Translations under genes and position numbers: made by a program
Part shown: positions 48,587-64,000 of the stretch, in pieces
Layout: every line of letters begins with the position of its first letter
Position numbering within the stretch: position 1 is the first letter of the stretch
Notes under the pieces: model-generated
What the model was told of the DNA's origin: nothing
Database searches by the model: none
What the model saw: only the letters and a program-made list of their open reading frames with translations
DNA from: Lepiota brunneoincarnata
Lineage: Eukaryota; Basidiomycota; Agaricomycetes; Agaricales; Agaricaceae
Direction: 5' to 3'
Length of the DNA: 64,000 nt
NCBI GenBank assembly: GCA_023014365.1
Contig: JAEBUN010000010.1
Coordinates: forward strand, 744,001-808,000

Positions 48587-49289
48587 TTGTAGACTTCTTC
48601 TGCAGAGTTTACAGTATTCAAAATCGTCTTTTTTTTTGGGAGCCCCTTTTAGGCCGAGGCAGTTTCAGGAGGTCCCAGGCTCGCTTGCTGACTTGAGCCG
48701 AGCTTAATAAAACGTGCCGAATGTGGTTGGCACTGACGCTCATTGTAACAATATCGTCCCTGAACCAGGAACAAGAGAATTGTAAGCCCGAACCAAACGC
48801 GGTCTGCTGACTGAGCCAGCAGTATTGCTGTATGTGTGACAGAAGTGTTGAGTAATTTGCCGAAGAAAAATACCCGAGTCCAACGAGCCTGAAAATGATC
48901 TCTGTAAGCTTGCCGTCTTCGCCCCTGACTCGAATCTTCCATGGTTGCCATGTTGAGACCTTGCGCAGGGGCATCCTCTGAGGCATTGTGAATCGCTTCG
49001 AGGGGTGAGCCGGTCTGATTCTGGACGGAATCATATTATTTGGGGAAACAGGCTGACAAAAGCGCCTCACCAAGCATTTCACACAATGTGTGCGGAAATA
49101 GCTGCGAATCGGTTCACTGCCGGAAGTCCACGACCGTAAATTGAAGGGGGCAGCAAAGCTTGCGGCTCGGTCAGCACCATTACTCACCGGGATGAGAACC
49201 GGTCTCACAGAGTATGTCATACCACAGTCCTTTTTATACCTGTACCCCAAGTCCACCTCAGCCTACATCGGCTCCCCTTGAAACGGCCC
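48587..49289. other. Intergenic region, promoter of the ABC transporter
   Basis: A minus-strand open frame of 212 codons (48618-49256) covers most of it but has no motif, and it overlaps the expected promoter. It is probably chance. Confidence 0.5.
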
Positions 49290-52200
49290 ATGTCGAAGAC
49301 TGATCTCGAGAGTGCTAGCTCGATCAACGGTGCCAAGGAGGATCCAGGGCAGCAGGCTCCTTCCGTGACTGTAAACGCGCACAAACGATCACGGTAAATA
49401 CGTCATGCTGCATTGTTTTCTCCTGCCACCCGGATTACCCTATTCCATATCATGGCTAATATTCCCTTGATAGATGGCAACGAGTTCCATTCACATCGAC
49501 AAAGCCTCCACCGCCCCCGAAGCCCTCCCTTAATGACGCCGAACTGATACCAGAAGCCACCGCCTCGTTCTTTTCACTCTTGACCTTTAATTGGATCACG
49601 ACCCTTTTGGGATTAGGATATGCGCGCCCGCTCGAAGCTTCTGACTTGTACAAGTTGCAAGACAGTCGAGCTGCAGCAAGAATTGCTGATAAAATCAATG
49701 CGTCGTATGAAAGGAGGTCAAAACGAGCGAAGGAGTACAATGTGCGTCTAGCTGCTGGGGAAATAGGTCCTGGATGGAGAGCAGTATGGTGGACACTGAG
49801 AGGCCAAAGAAAGGAGCGGGAGGAACGTTGGAGAAATCATACTGGAAAGAAACGTCCTAGTTTGGTTTGGGCATTGAACGATAGCATCAAGTGGTGGTTC
49901 TGGACGGGTGGCATCTACAAATTAATTTCAGATACTGCTCAAGTGACCAGTCCTCTTCTTGTGAAGGTACGCTCTGTTGACGCTCTTACGCTCACATTGT
50001 GCGCTAAATGCGAGAAGGCTATCATCAACTTCGGGAATGAATCTTATGCTAGTCGACACTTCGACACTAACCCCGTACCGACGATTGGAAAGGGTATCGG
50101 GCTTGTGTTTGGTCTGCTATTCTTGCAAGCGATTGCATCGTGCGGCGTCCACCACTTTTTCTACCGGAGCGCATCCACAGGTGTGTTGGTTCGTGGAGGC
50201 CTTATCACTGCCATCTACTCTCGTTCGCTCGGACTCACCTCGCGTGCGCGATCGACACTAACGAACGGGAAACTGGTCAACCATATCTCCACTGATATAT
50301 CTCGCATTGATTTTGCTGCTGGCTTTTTTCATATGGTGAGCTTTCTTTCGCTGGACGAGAACCCCACTCTCAGAGTATATTACAGATTTGGACTGCGCCA
50401 ATACAAATGCTCGTGTGTTTGATTCTCCTTCTCATCAACTTAGGGCCATCGGCGCTGGCTGGTTTTGCGTTTTTTGTCTTAATGACACCACTGCAAACCA
50501 GAGTTATGAGACGCCTGTTTGCTATTCGAAAGAAAAGCATGTTCTGGACTGACAAACGTGCCAAGCTCCTCCAAGAGCTCCTTGGTGGCATGAAAGTAAT
50601 CAAATTTTTTGCTTGGGAAAACTCGTTCCTCGATCGGGTTGCAGATCATCGCAGAAGGGAGCTGGGGTATGTGGTTACCTACAACTCAGTGAATACTGCT
50701 GACTGCTGACCCTAGTCAGCTGCGCACACTCTTGTTGATCCGGTCTGCCAACAATGGAGTGGCAATGGGTATGCCTGTCCTTGCTTCAGTTATCTCGTTT
50801 ATCGTATACTCGGTCTCTGGGCACCAGTTGGATCCTGCAATCATCTTCTCTTCCCTGACGTTGTTCAACTTGCTCAGATTGCCGCTGATGTTTCTACGTA
50901 GGTAGCTTGCTTCTAGCTCCTGCGCACTAATTAGAGCCCTCATTTGTAGCTGTCTCTTTGAGTGCTGCCACCGATGCTGCACAAGCCATCAGTCGTTTGC
51001 ATGACGTGTTCGAGGCCGAATTGCTGGAAGAGACCCGCGTCACCGACCCAAACCTGGATGTTGCGTTGCGTGTCGAGGACGCTTCATTCACTTGGGATGC
51101 ACCAGTGTCTACTGGCGATGATACTGGTTCCAAAAAGAAATCTCATGGATTTTCCCACGGTGGGAAAGGTAAAATGGAACAAGGCCAGCTCAAGAAATCT
51201 GGGGACAATGAGAAGGCCAGGGACGAAGAGAAGGTTTTCAAAATGTCTCACATCAACTTCCAGGTCCCCCGTGGCAAGCTCGTTGCAATTGTAGGCTCCG
51301 TCGGGAGCGGGAAGACATCTCTGCTGCAGGGGCTTATTGGAGAAATGCGGCGCACCTCAGGAAAGATCACATTTGGTGGTTCGGTAGGGTATTGTTCCCA
51401 AAGTGCATGGATCCAGGTCTGAGATTTTTATTGGCCCATTTACATACTCGACTGATGGTTGATCAGAATGCCACTGTTCGCGAGAACATTTGTTTCGGAC
51501 GTCCGTTTGAGGAGGAGCGGTATTGGAAGGCAGTCAGAGACGCGTGTTTGGAGCCTGATCTGGCCATGTTACCAAACGGAGACATGACCGAAGTCGGAGA
51601 GAGGGTGGGTTTTGGCTGGGCCAGTGGGTATAAGGAAAATTGACTCACGGTCATCTTCACGTCAGGGCATCTCCTTGTCCGGAGGTCAGAAGCAGAGGAT
51701 AAATATTTCTCGTGCCATTTACTGCGACACTGACATTCAAATTTTCGACGTGAGTTACTGTAGATTTGCTTTAAACACCTTATCCCTTAGTCAGTTCTCC
51801 CGAAGGACTCTCTATCTGCTCTAGACGCCCATGTAGGCAAGGCCGTTTTCCAGAACGTGCTGCAGACGACTCTCTCCGGAAAAACGCGGATACTTGTCAC
51901 ACACGCCCTTCATTTCCTTCCTCAGGTCGATTATATTTATGTTCTCTCGGAAGGCCGAATTGCCGAACAGGGGTCTTATGCGGAACTCATGAGCAACGGA
52001 ATGGAGTTTGCTCATTTTATCAAGGAATTCGGGTCAAAGGAGGAGGAGGAAAACGAGGAAAACGAGGAAAGTGAAGAGAACACCGTGGAGGATGATTCCA
52101 AGAAAGTGAAGCCTGAGAAGAAGTACCCTCCGGGTAGGGCGTTGATGCAGACGGAGGAGCGGAATACGGGTGCTATTAGCTGGGAAGTGTATAAGCAATA

Positions 52201-55200
52201 TACGAAGGCCGGGTTCGGGGAGGTTATGATTCCTTTGTTGTTTGTGTCTATGTGTTTGGTGCAGGGAGCCACGGTTGTGTCGTCCTACTGGTAAGTTGCT
52301 TCCGGATGATGCTGGAGGGAAGGGTGCTCACGTCGATCATAACTCAGGCTGGTTTGGTGGCAAGAAAGGTAACCCCTAAAAATGCACCCTACATCATTTA
52401 CATGCTCATCTCTACTCCAAGGGCCTTCGACCGGCCGCAGGGTTTCTACGTGGGTGTCACTTTCGGCTATCGCACTCCTGTTGACTGATAGCTCTCTAGA
52501 TGGGGGTGTATGCGGCTTTGGGTGCATCTCAAGCCGTAGCGGCGTTCGGCATGTTCAGCGTGCTTGCGATGTTCACATTCTTTGCCTCGCAACGACTGCA
52601 CAAGGTCCGTTGCTGATCTGCAATGAGGCTGAATTCTTTTATTCATCCTTTGTCAGGCTGCCATTGAACGGGTGATGCATGCTCCGATGTCATTCTTTGA
52701 AACAACTGTAAGGGAATGTGATACCTTTCGAGGTTCAGATATCTGACATGTTGGTTAGCCCTTGGGTCGGATTATGAACCGGTTTGCCAAAGGTATGCAG
52801 GCTTGGAGCTAAGATATGAATTGATGTTGAACCAATTGCGCAGATGTTGACAACATGGACAACCTGTTGGGAGGTCCGCCTGATCCTTTCCCGGTACGAA
52901 CCCCGTCTGACCTCTTGTCCAGATTCATTGCGTCTATTTTCGATGACCTTTTCTTCGATTATCGGTGCCATCATCCTTATTTCCATTGTGCTCCCCTGGT
53001 TCCTCATCGCTGTGATCGTGATCCTCACCGGTTATATCTATGCTGCTGCGTTCTATCGTGCAAGTGCTCGCGAGCTCAAGGTGAGTTCATAGTGAGATCC
53101 ATCTGCGAGTAACTTTCTCACACTGTTTCTATTTCTAGCGCCTTGGTAAGATTTACACTAATGATACGAGGCCAGGAGATTGACCCGTAGCCATCAATCA
53201 GATGCCATTTTGAGGTCATCCTTGTATTCTCACTTCTCCGAAAGTTTATCCGGTTTGGCCACGATTCGAGCTTACGGAGAAGTCGAGAGATTCCGGCACG
53301 ACAACGAGAAGCGTGTTGACATTGAGAACCGGGCGTATTGGTTGACTGTTGTTAATCAGGTTCGAGTTGCTTCTCTTTTGAACTTTCGACCCTGGGCTAA
53401 AATTGGGACTTGACAGCGCTGGCTCGGCATCCGCTTAGATTTTCTAGGCGCTATGCTGACTTTTACAGTTGGCATGCTATCCGTTGGAACTCGGTTCACC
53501 ATTTCCCCATCCCAGACAGGCCTAGTTCTGGCTTACATCCTCAGCGTGCAACAATCGTAGGTCACAGTTACCGGTGCTGCCTTTAAAAATGGTTCACAAG
53601 CTGGTCAACTAGGTTTGGTTTCATGGTTCGCCAGAGTGCCGAAGTTGAGAATAACATGAACTCGGTCGAGCGTATCTTGCATTATGCAAACGAAGTTGAG
53701 CAGGAAGCGCCATACGAGATACCCGAGGCGAAGCCAAGGGCCCCCTGGCCGGCAGAAGGACGCGTGGAGCTTAGGAACATATATTTAAATTATCGTCCCG
53801 AATTGCCACCAGTACTCAAAGGTATTTCCATGGACGTGCGGCCTGGTGAGAAAGTTGGTATCGTTGGAAGGTTCGTGATGATTTTTTGGATTCATCAGCG
53901 TGTCGAACTTGTCTATCTATCAGGACGGGAGCTGGCAAAAGTTCGATCATGGCAGGTACGTCATCGGCCAAACCGAGTAGAAAGAGAAGAGGGCTGAACC
54001 CTGCATCAGCTCTCTATCGACTCGTCGAGCTTAGCTCTGGCTCGATATTCATTGATAATGTCGACACGTCTAAAATAGGGCTCTCTGATCTCCGAAACAC
54101 CCTCGCTATTATCCCTCAGGATCCCGTAAGTTTCCTCTCTTCAAATATAGGCGTTCCGAAGTCCGCTCACAGGCATTGGTCCATTTTCAGCTTCTATGTA
54201 AGTAGCATCAGGCCGAACTGCCAAACCCAATTGACTGAGCCTCTGTATTCCAGTTTCGGGCACGCTGCGGTCAAATCTCGATCCATTCAATCTCCACGAT
54301 GATGCCACGCTATGGGATGCACTGAAGCGTTCGTGGTTGGTACCTTTGAACGCAGGTATCAAACGGGACTCGGTTGCCGCAGACCCTGGTGTTTCAGGTT
54401 CGGGTGAAGAAGGAACATTGAGTGGTGTGTACACCCCGACAAACCGGTTCACCTTGGACACCATAATCGAGGACGAGGGTGGAAACTTGTCGATTGGGCA
54501 GGTACGCTCCTGTTTATCGGGTCGCACTCGAATCTTGGTGTTTGTAGTGTCGAACCTGAGAGTCTCGTGAAGTGGGAGAGCATGCCTAGCTGATTCATCT
54601 CCACAGCGATCATTAGTTTCCCTGGCCCGGGCACTAGTCAAGAACGCCAAAATTATCATTTTAGATGAAGCGACAGGTAAGCGAAAAGCGGCTTGTACCC
54701 CTATTTCCATCCCTTTCCCCATCAGCATTCAATTCCGCTTTTTCCTTCCCAATATCCACCCCTGAGCCTAATTGGCTGTGTGCCTTGCTCTCAATTTGGT
54801 TCCGGGTTCATCTCCGAACGAGTTGGCCAAAGGGAACACACGAAAGGAGGGGACGATGATGGTGGTTGTGTGGGCGGGAGGGCGATGAGGTTTGGTTTGG
54901 AAAGGTCCTACCCGAGTCGAATTGGTCCGCGTGACCCCTCTCGATCTCATTCCAGCGACTATTATTATTTACCTGACTCGGTTTCTTATTTTGACAGCAT
55001 CCGTCGACTACGAAACCGACCGGAATATTCAGGATACGATTGCTTACGAATTCAAGGACCGGACGATCCTGTGCATTGCCCGTGAGTTTGGGCGCTGTCA
55101 GTTTATCTTGCAGGCCGGGCTCAACTATCTCCTTTTCGCAGACCGACTCCGTACGATCATATCCTATGATCGGATTTGTGTACTCGACGCTGGCCAGATC

Positions 55201-55388
55201 ACGGTTTGTCTTCATTTTTGGATGGCTCGTGTGCTGTTAAAGCCAACTTCCACTTATAATTCCTCTAGGAGTTCGATACTCCCTCGCGCTTATTCGAAAA
55301 TCCGAATGGTATCTTTCGAGGAATGTGTGAGCGTTCGTCGATCACGCTGGGGGATATTGAGTTGGCCGCGAAAAGGGGCAAGGACTAG
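49290..55388 (+). CDS. ABCC-type full ABC transporter (Yor1-like)
   Basis: Many short exons code for about 1400 aa. The start [15 protein letters not shown] is cytoplasmic. The first membrane domain holds [20 protein letters not shown] (typical of Yor1/MRP), [20 protein letters not shown] and [11 protein letters not shown]. The first nucleotide domain has Walker [10 protein letters not shown], signature LSGGQKQR and Walker B ending [14 protein letters not shown], with Asp where the catalytic Glu would stand. A charged linker rich in Glu follows (about 52030-52110). The second half has [53 protein letters not shown], Walker [10 protein letters not shown], and Walker [17 protein letters not shown] with Glu. 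The end reads [18 protein letters not shown]. Such pumps export organic anions, drugs and lipids across the plasma membrane. Subfamily by resemblance; substrate unknown. Confidence 0.93.
54677..54997 (+). other. Long 321-nt intron in the second nucleotide domain
   Basis: The donor ACAG|GTAAGC and acceptor TTGACAG split ILDEAT from ASVDYETD. All other introns in this gene are about 50-120 nt. Confidence 0.8.
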
Positions 55389-55615
55389 TGTTTCGAATGT
55401 TTTAGAACAAGTAACTGCCTCAATGAAACCTTAGATGATATTCTAGACTACAAAAACAATGTAGCACCCAGGCGTGCAAAAAAGAGAAAAAAGACCATCC
55501 AAGCATTGTTGTCAACACATAAATACAACACAGTTTACGAGCAGGTAATACTATGAAACACCGGATATATACGAGAGAAGGAGAAAGGAGGAAGAGAAAA
55601 GGTAAAACCAAAGGG

Positions 55616-57427
55616 CTAGTCTGATGAAAATAGCTTCTTCAAAAACTCGCTCGCCGCGTGTTTGACCGACGCGTCGATTGATGGGTTGCTGAGCAGTTCC
55701 TATTGGCAGGCATATATAAGTTACCAGTCAGAAGGATGGGTTAGGAACCTACTATTGCTCTATCTGCTTTCTGCTTTGTGTTGGCCGAATGTTTTGAATG
55801 TTCAAACTCTGCCGCTTCCCGCTCAAGCTTCATGCGCTCCATCTCTCTCCGTTGTGCACTTTCCTTTTCTTCCCTCTCCTCTCGTCTCCTCAGATACTCT
55901 AGCTTCATCTTCCCCGTCTGTGTCTGCACCTGCAAGAACTGTAGGTACGTCGACAGCATGTTCTGGGTGATGGTAATATTCACCACGGGGGGATCATTTG
56001 GACCTGGTGGAGGGATGGAGGAACTTGGCCCAGAGGAGGAAGCAGACGAAGGGGCAGTGTTGGAGGTCGCAGGGCCGTGAGAACTGGTGTGGATCGTTGA
56101 GGCGAGGTTATGTGAACTGGATGAGGAGGCTCCATTGACAGAGGCGCTCGTGTGTGTGCCACTCGGGCCGGTCGGGACGGTGGCGGGAGAGGGGGGCACG
56201 AGGGGATTGTTATCGCGGAGGCTCTGTGGGTTGATGTAGTTGAGGTGGGGAGTAAAGCCATTGATGCCATTGGTGAGTGCACTGGGGTCGGCAAAGTCGA
56301 TCGTGTTTTGTTGCTGTTGCTGTGGCTGCTGCTGTGGCTGTGCTGGCGGCTGTGGTTGGTGTGTCTGGGCCGTTGGGGGTGGTTGGGACTGATGGTCGTC
56401 GTCTGCCTCGGTGTCGTCTGCAGGTCCTTGGTTGTTGCTGCTACTGGTGTTGTTGCGAGACTGGCTGGGTCTCGTAGTAGCTGGGTCGCCGTGCCACCTA
56501 GGCAAGATGGGATTAGTAAGAGAGACAAGGGGTCGGGTGTATGCACGATTACCGGCGATAAAAGAGCTCATACCAGCCTCTGCGATGCCAGTGCTCGATT
56601 GTACGGGCGGTGATGTTGCCGACATCACAGCCGGCCTTGCGGGCGGCGCCGAGCCGGCGCTCGTACTCCCTGAGGCGATCAGCCTCACTAAGCGAGGAAA
56701 GGTTATTGTTGGGCGCATGGAACTGCTCGAAGGCATATATTTGCTTAAAGAGATTGAAATTGCGCTCATAACAGCCCTTGAGCGCCTGGTACGTCTTTTT
56801 GCTGCCGAAGACGTCTACAGCACACTGTTGGGGTAAAAAGCGTGAGAAGTGAGGGAAGGGGAAATAAGGAGCGAGTAGCAGGAAAGGGCACCTCTCGGAG
56901 ACAAGAGTTTTTGGTGGCGCGAAGGGCGTTCCAATGCTCGTCTTGGCCCTGGCCCATTAGCCAGGTAAAGAGTTTTGACTTTTCCTCGTCGGTCCAGTGC
57001 TTAGCGCCCTGGCCTGCGGGATCTGAGAGGTCGTACGCGTCGGGGTCTTCTGGCTCACGCCTGCGCTTGAGGACCTGCTGTGGGATGGAGGAGTCGACAT
57101 GTTTTCGCTTGATGTTGGGAGAGGTGGCGGAGGGGACAGTGAAGGCGAGGGGAGAGTGCGAGGAAGAGGGCTGCTGTGGGTGTGACTGGGACTGGGAGTG
57201 AGCGAGGGAGGGTGGAGAGGTGGAGAGGTTACGGTAGTCAGTGCGATATTGAGGCGGGAGAAGGGCCTGACCGAGAGACTGGTGGGGTTGGAAGGGAGTC
57301 TGTTTGTGTTGAGTTGGGTGAGAGAGGGGGGCGGTTCGGGAGAGAAGAAATCCGTACGCACCGAGCCGTTGCTGTCCAGGTTGGAGTCGCGGCGCTCGCC
57401 CAGGGTGGGCAGGTGGCCGTATTGCAT
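55616..57427 (-). CDS. Myb/SANT-like DNA-binding protein
   Basis: Multi-exon. The start MQYGHLPTLGERRDSNLDSN joins by an intron to SLGQALLPPQYRTDYRN and a Ser/Pro-rich stretch with KRKH and KRRR. A Myb/SANT-type segment follows: HWTDEEKSKLFTWLMGQGQD, HWNALRATKNSCLRE, then CAVDVFGSKKTYQALKGCYE (Trp and hydrophobic spacing of a Myb helix bundle), and RARTIEHW-like helices. Downstream is a Gln/Pro/His-rich part (QPQQQPQQQQQ, about 56300) and a Ser-rich part. The C-terminus has VVNITITQNMLSTYLQFLQV and a charged coiled coil (LEYLRRREEREEKESAQR), ending LLSNPSIDASVKH. The layout fits a chromatin or transcription factor typical of Agaricomycetes. The exact domain name is by resemblance. Confidence 0.75.
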
Positions 57428-57604
57428 CGTCGACTCACTGCGCCATATCGCTCACATCAGCACAGAACCAACACGCGCAACAAACCAAACACACTTGCGG
57501 CCGTCCATCGTTCGTCCGTGAGTTCGTTTCTGGTCCACAGCCCAGTTCATTCGACTCCTCTGCTGACAAACTATCCCACGCCTCTCTTTTTGGTATCTAC
57601 CCTC

Positions 57605-61676
<4,072 letters not shown>

Positions 61677-61972
61677 TTGTGGAGGACGTCGGCGTGGACG
61701 CCGCGTGCGGTGATGGTGGGAAAGGCAAATGAAGAGCTCGTCGTCGGGAACGGTGGACTTAAATGTTTGGCATTATTTGTGCGGAGGGGCTGGCTCAGGT
61801 GACGGCACGAACTGAACCGGCACAGCAAAGAGCGTGGGTGGCTCAGAGCCAAACAAGACACAACAAAGGCATCGACCCCATCTCAGTGACTGTTCAGGAT
61901 CCATTTGGCTCTCCAAGCACCCCAGTTTTCCCCTCTTCTTCTTCCACCACGTCGTTCACTACTACCCAGACA
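61677..61972. promoter_or_regulatory. Shared promoter of the MYST and LAMMER kinase genes
   Basis: These 296 bp lie between divergent start codons. The plus frame extends upstream to an ATG at 61763, so the LAMMER start could be earlier and the promoter shorter. No clear TATA box. Confidence 0.5.
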
Positions 61973-63912
61973 ATGTCGGCGGTGGTCTACCCGCTCCCAG
62001 CTCAAATGGTGACCCAGTACCCCCGCCAACCCATCAATGGTGCCGTCAACTCCAATCCAGCTGCCCCAAGCGTAAAGCCTACACCACCTGTAGGCACACG
62101 CAAGCGGAAACGCGCAGCGAGATACTCAGTCAACTACAGCGAGGTCCAAGAGGTCGACAGTGATGGCAGACTCCGCGAAGTCATCGTCATCGAGGATACT
62201 CCCCCACCAGCCACAATCTCACCCGCTACTACACATACCAATAATTATTCGGCTTCTTACCAACCCCCCATGTTCTCTGCCCCCATCCGCACACGAGCCC
62301 GGGCTGCTGCAGAAGCCCAAGCGCTCTCCTCCAGTTCATCCTCCATCACAGCTCCCGCTCCAAAGAAACGGAAGCGAGACCATCAAGAAGAGGTCCGTGC
62401 GCCAGCTGCCAAAAAACCCCAACAGAGCTCCCAGCACTCCCAGGCCCTGATAGCTGCAAAGTCCAACGATGCCCGGAGCGCTGCTGCCACAGACGACGTC
62501 CGTAGCTATGCTCTCATAACGACGATGACGTACTAACCGACCCCTCCCTCTCCCTCTCCCGACAGACTTCCAAGGGTCCTGCACCGTGTGATGACAAGGA
62601 AGGACACTACATTATCGTCCCGGATGACATGATTTATCGGCGCTGTATGTATTCTATCTTGCATCGATGCCACTTAGTCCAACATTTCTTTTCTCAGACC
62701 GTACGGTTCGGCTGCTCGGCCAAGGAACATTCGGCAAGGTGGTCGAAGCCATCGATACACAAACAAATTCAAGGGTGGCTATCAAGATTATCCGAGCAAT
62801 ACCCAAATACCGCGACGCAAGTAGGATTGAGGTCCGTGTGCTCCAGAAACTAAAGGAACGCGACCCCATGAACCGCAAGTAAGTAGACTCGTTGGATTGT
62901 TAGCGCCCCGCCCAACAGACCATCCCAGCAAATGCATACACCTCTTACATTGGTTTGACCATCGAAACCATATATGCCTCGTGTCTGAACTTCTCGGGAT
63001 GTGCGTCTATGATTTCCTGAAAGAAAACGAGTTTGCACCGTTCCCCCGGCACCACATCCAAGATTTTGCCAGGCAACTGCTAGGCAGTGTAGCATGTGTG
63101 TCCTTCCCGCCACCAGCATGCTTACGAAAGCTTACCCTCTCCAGTCTTACATGACCTACGTCTTATCCACACGGATCTCAAACCAGAAAACATCCTCCTA
63201 GTTCATAATGATTACAAAATTGTCCATGTCCCTGTACCAAACAAGGCAAGTAGGGAGAAACCACTCCACCTGTTATATCCGCTGACGATCCCCACAGCGC
63301 AACGCTCCTCCCAAACCCAAACGCATACTGCAGTCCACCGAAATCCGACTAATAGACTTCGGCTCTGCCACATTTGAATCCGAATACCACTCCACAGTTG
63401 TATCAACTCGTCATTATCGTGCTCCTGAAATCATCCTAGGTCTGTTTACATGACTGATGGTTTCGGTACTCGTCAACTCAACGCTATTTATTACTTTAGG
63501 GCTTGGCTGGTCGTTCCCTTGTGATGCCTACTCACTTGGGTGTATTCTCGTTGAGTTTTACACCGGAGTTGCTCTCTATCAAACGCATGACAATCTCGAG
63601 CACCTCGCCATGATGGAGATGGTGATGGGCAAGATGCCTGAGCGTTTTGCTCATGCTGGCCAACGATCAAAACCCGAATTTTTCAAGGATGGCAAACTTG
63701 ACTGGCCGAAACCGAAAGCTACTCGGCAAAGCAAGCGAGATGTGCGCAACACTCGCCCTCTGGAGGAAGTTATACCCCCAACAGACAATATCAACCAACA
63801 GTTTCTGCATCTTGTGCAGCGGCTATTAGCATTCGATCCTACTCACCGGATAACCGTACGGGAGGCATTAAACCACCCATATTTCTCCCTAACAATTCCA
63901 CAAGAGATTTGA
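61973..63912 (+). CDS. LAMMER (CLK/Lkh1-type) dual-specificity protein kinase
   Basis: Multi-exon. The start [19 protein letters not shown] opens a basic, disordered N-terminus with nuclear-signal-like KRKRAARYS and PKKRKRDH. An intron (62502-62565) contains a TACTAAC branch point. The kinase domain has the glycine loop [15 protein letters not shown], the ATP lysine [15 protein letters not shown], the catalytic loop [12 protein letters not shown] (HTDLKPEN is the LAMMER form), [35 protein letters not shown] and the hallmark [17 protein letters not shown]. It ends [18 protein letters not shown]. The family phosphorylates SR splicing proteins and regulators of stress, adhesion and metabolism in the nucleus. 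A small exon after the DLKPEN segment (about 63223-63300) is the least certain part. Confidence 0.93.
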
Positions 63913-64000
63913 ATACACTTTCAAATCTTCACCTTCGTGATCTTCAATGCATGTTTGTCTTACCTGTCGGCTACTCGAACACCCAGCCCCTCTCCCCTCT

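Noticed and set aside
48618..49256. 212-codon minus-strand open frame
   Set aside because: It fills the promoter of the ABC transporter, has no domain, and its composition looks like a chance frame.

Overview
The window is nuclear DNA of a filamentous basidiomycete, most likely an Agaricomycete. Genes are packed on both strands. Most are cut by many introns of about 50-60 nt with gt(a/g)(a/g)g donors. The set includes a GH7 cellulase with a fungal cellulose-binding module, two Zn2Cys6 regulators, an ATG17, a LAMMER kinase and a WW-domain/transmembrane family that I know as expanded in Agaricomycetes. The style recalls the Ceratobasidiaceae (Rhizoctonia group), but that placement is inference. 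Exon models were built by eye from splice signals, reading frame and family conservation.

Layout. 1-3.2 kb: the 3' end of a family III CoA-transferase, then a cytochrome b5/acyl-CoA dehydrogenase fusion, both on + and both acyl-CoA enzymes. 3.7-6.5 kb (-): a WW-domain/membrane protein with an apparent one-base frameshift. 8.4-10.1 kb (+): a secreted GH7-CBM1 cellobiohydrolase. 10.9-14.8 kb (-): a large Zn2Cys6 transcription factor. 17.1-17.6 kb (-): a very short Zn2Cys6 protein. Between them lie gene-poor stretches at 14.8-17.1 and 17.6-20.9 kb. 20.9-24.0 kb: two divergently transcribed single-pass membrane proteins, one with an SH3-like domain. 25.0-26.9 kb (-): an F-box/leucine-rich protein. 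27.1-29.6 kb (-): SelO pseudokinase-type AMPylator. 29.8-31.5 kb (+): a seven-helix membrane protein of unknown role. 32.3-36.9 kb (+): two tandem paralogous NAD(P)-binding reductase-like genes.

From 37 kb to the end, housekeeping genes dominate: SPC3, ASA1, BSD2, a C2H2 factor, a LysM/zinc-finger protein, ATG17, ARP3, a full ABCC (Yor1-type) transporter, a Myb/SANT-like factor, a MYST acetyltransferase with double PHD finger, and a LAMMER kinase. Several pairs are head to head over short shared promoters: SPC3/ASA1, LysM/ATG17, SelO/7TM, MYST/LAMMER.

I see no CRISPR, rRNA, tRNA or intact transposon. The most unusual items are two GC-AG introns (2806-2861 and 37280-37329), the frameshift at the G5 run 5506-5510, the stop-free 78-nt GH7 intron, the intracellular LysM/zinc-finger protein, and the tandem reductases.
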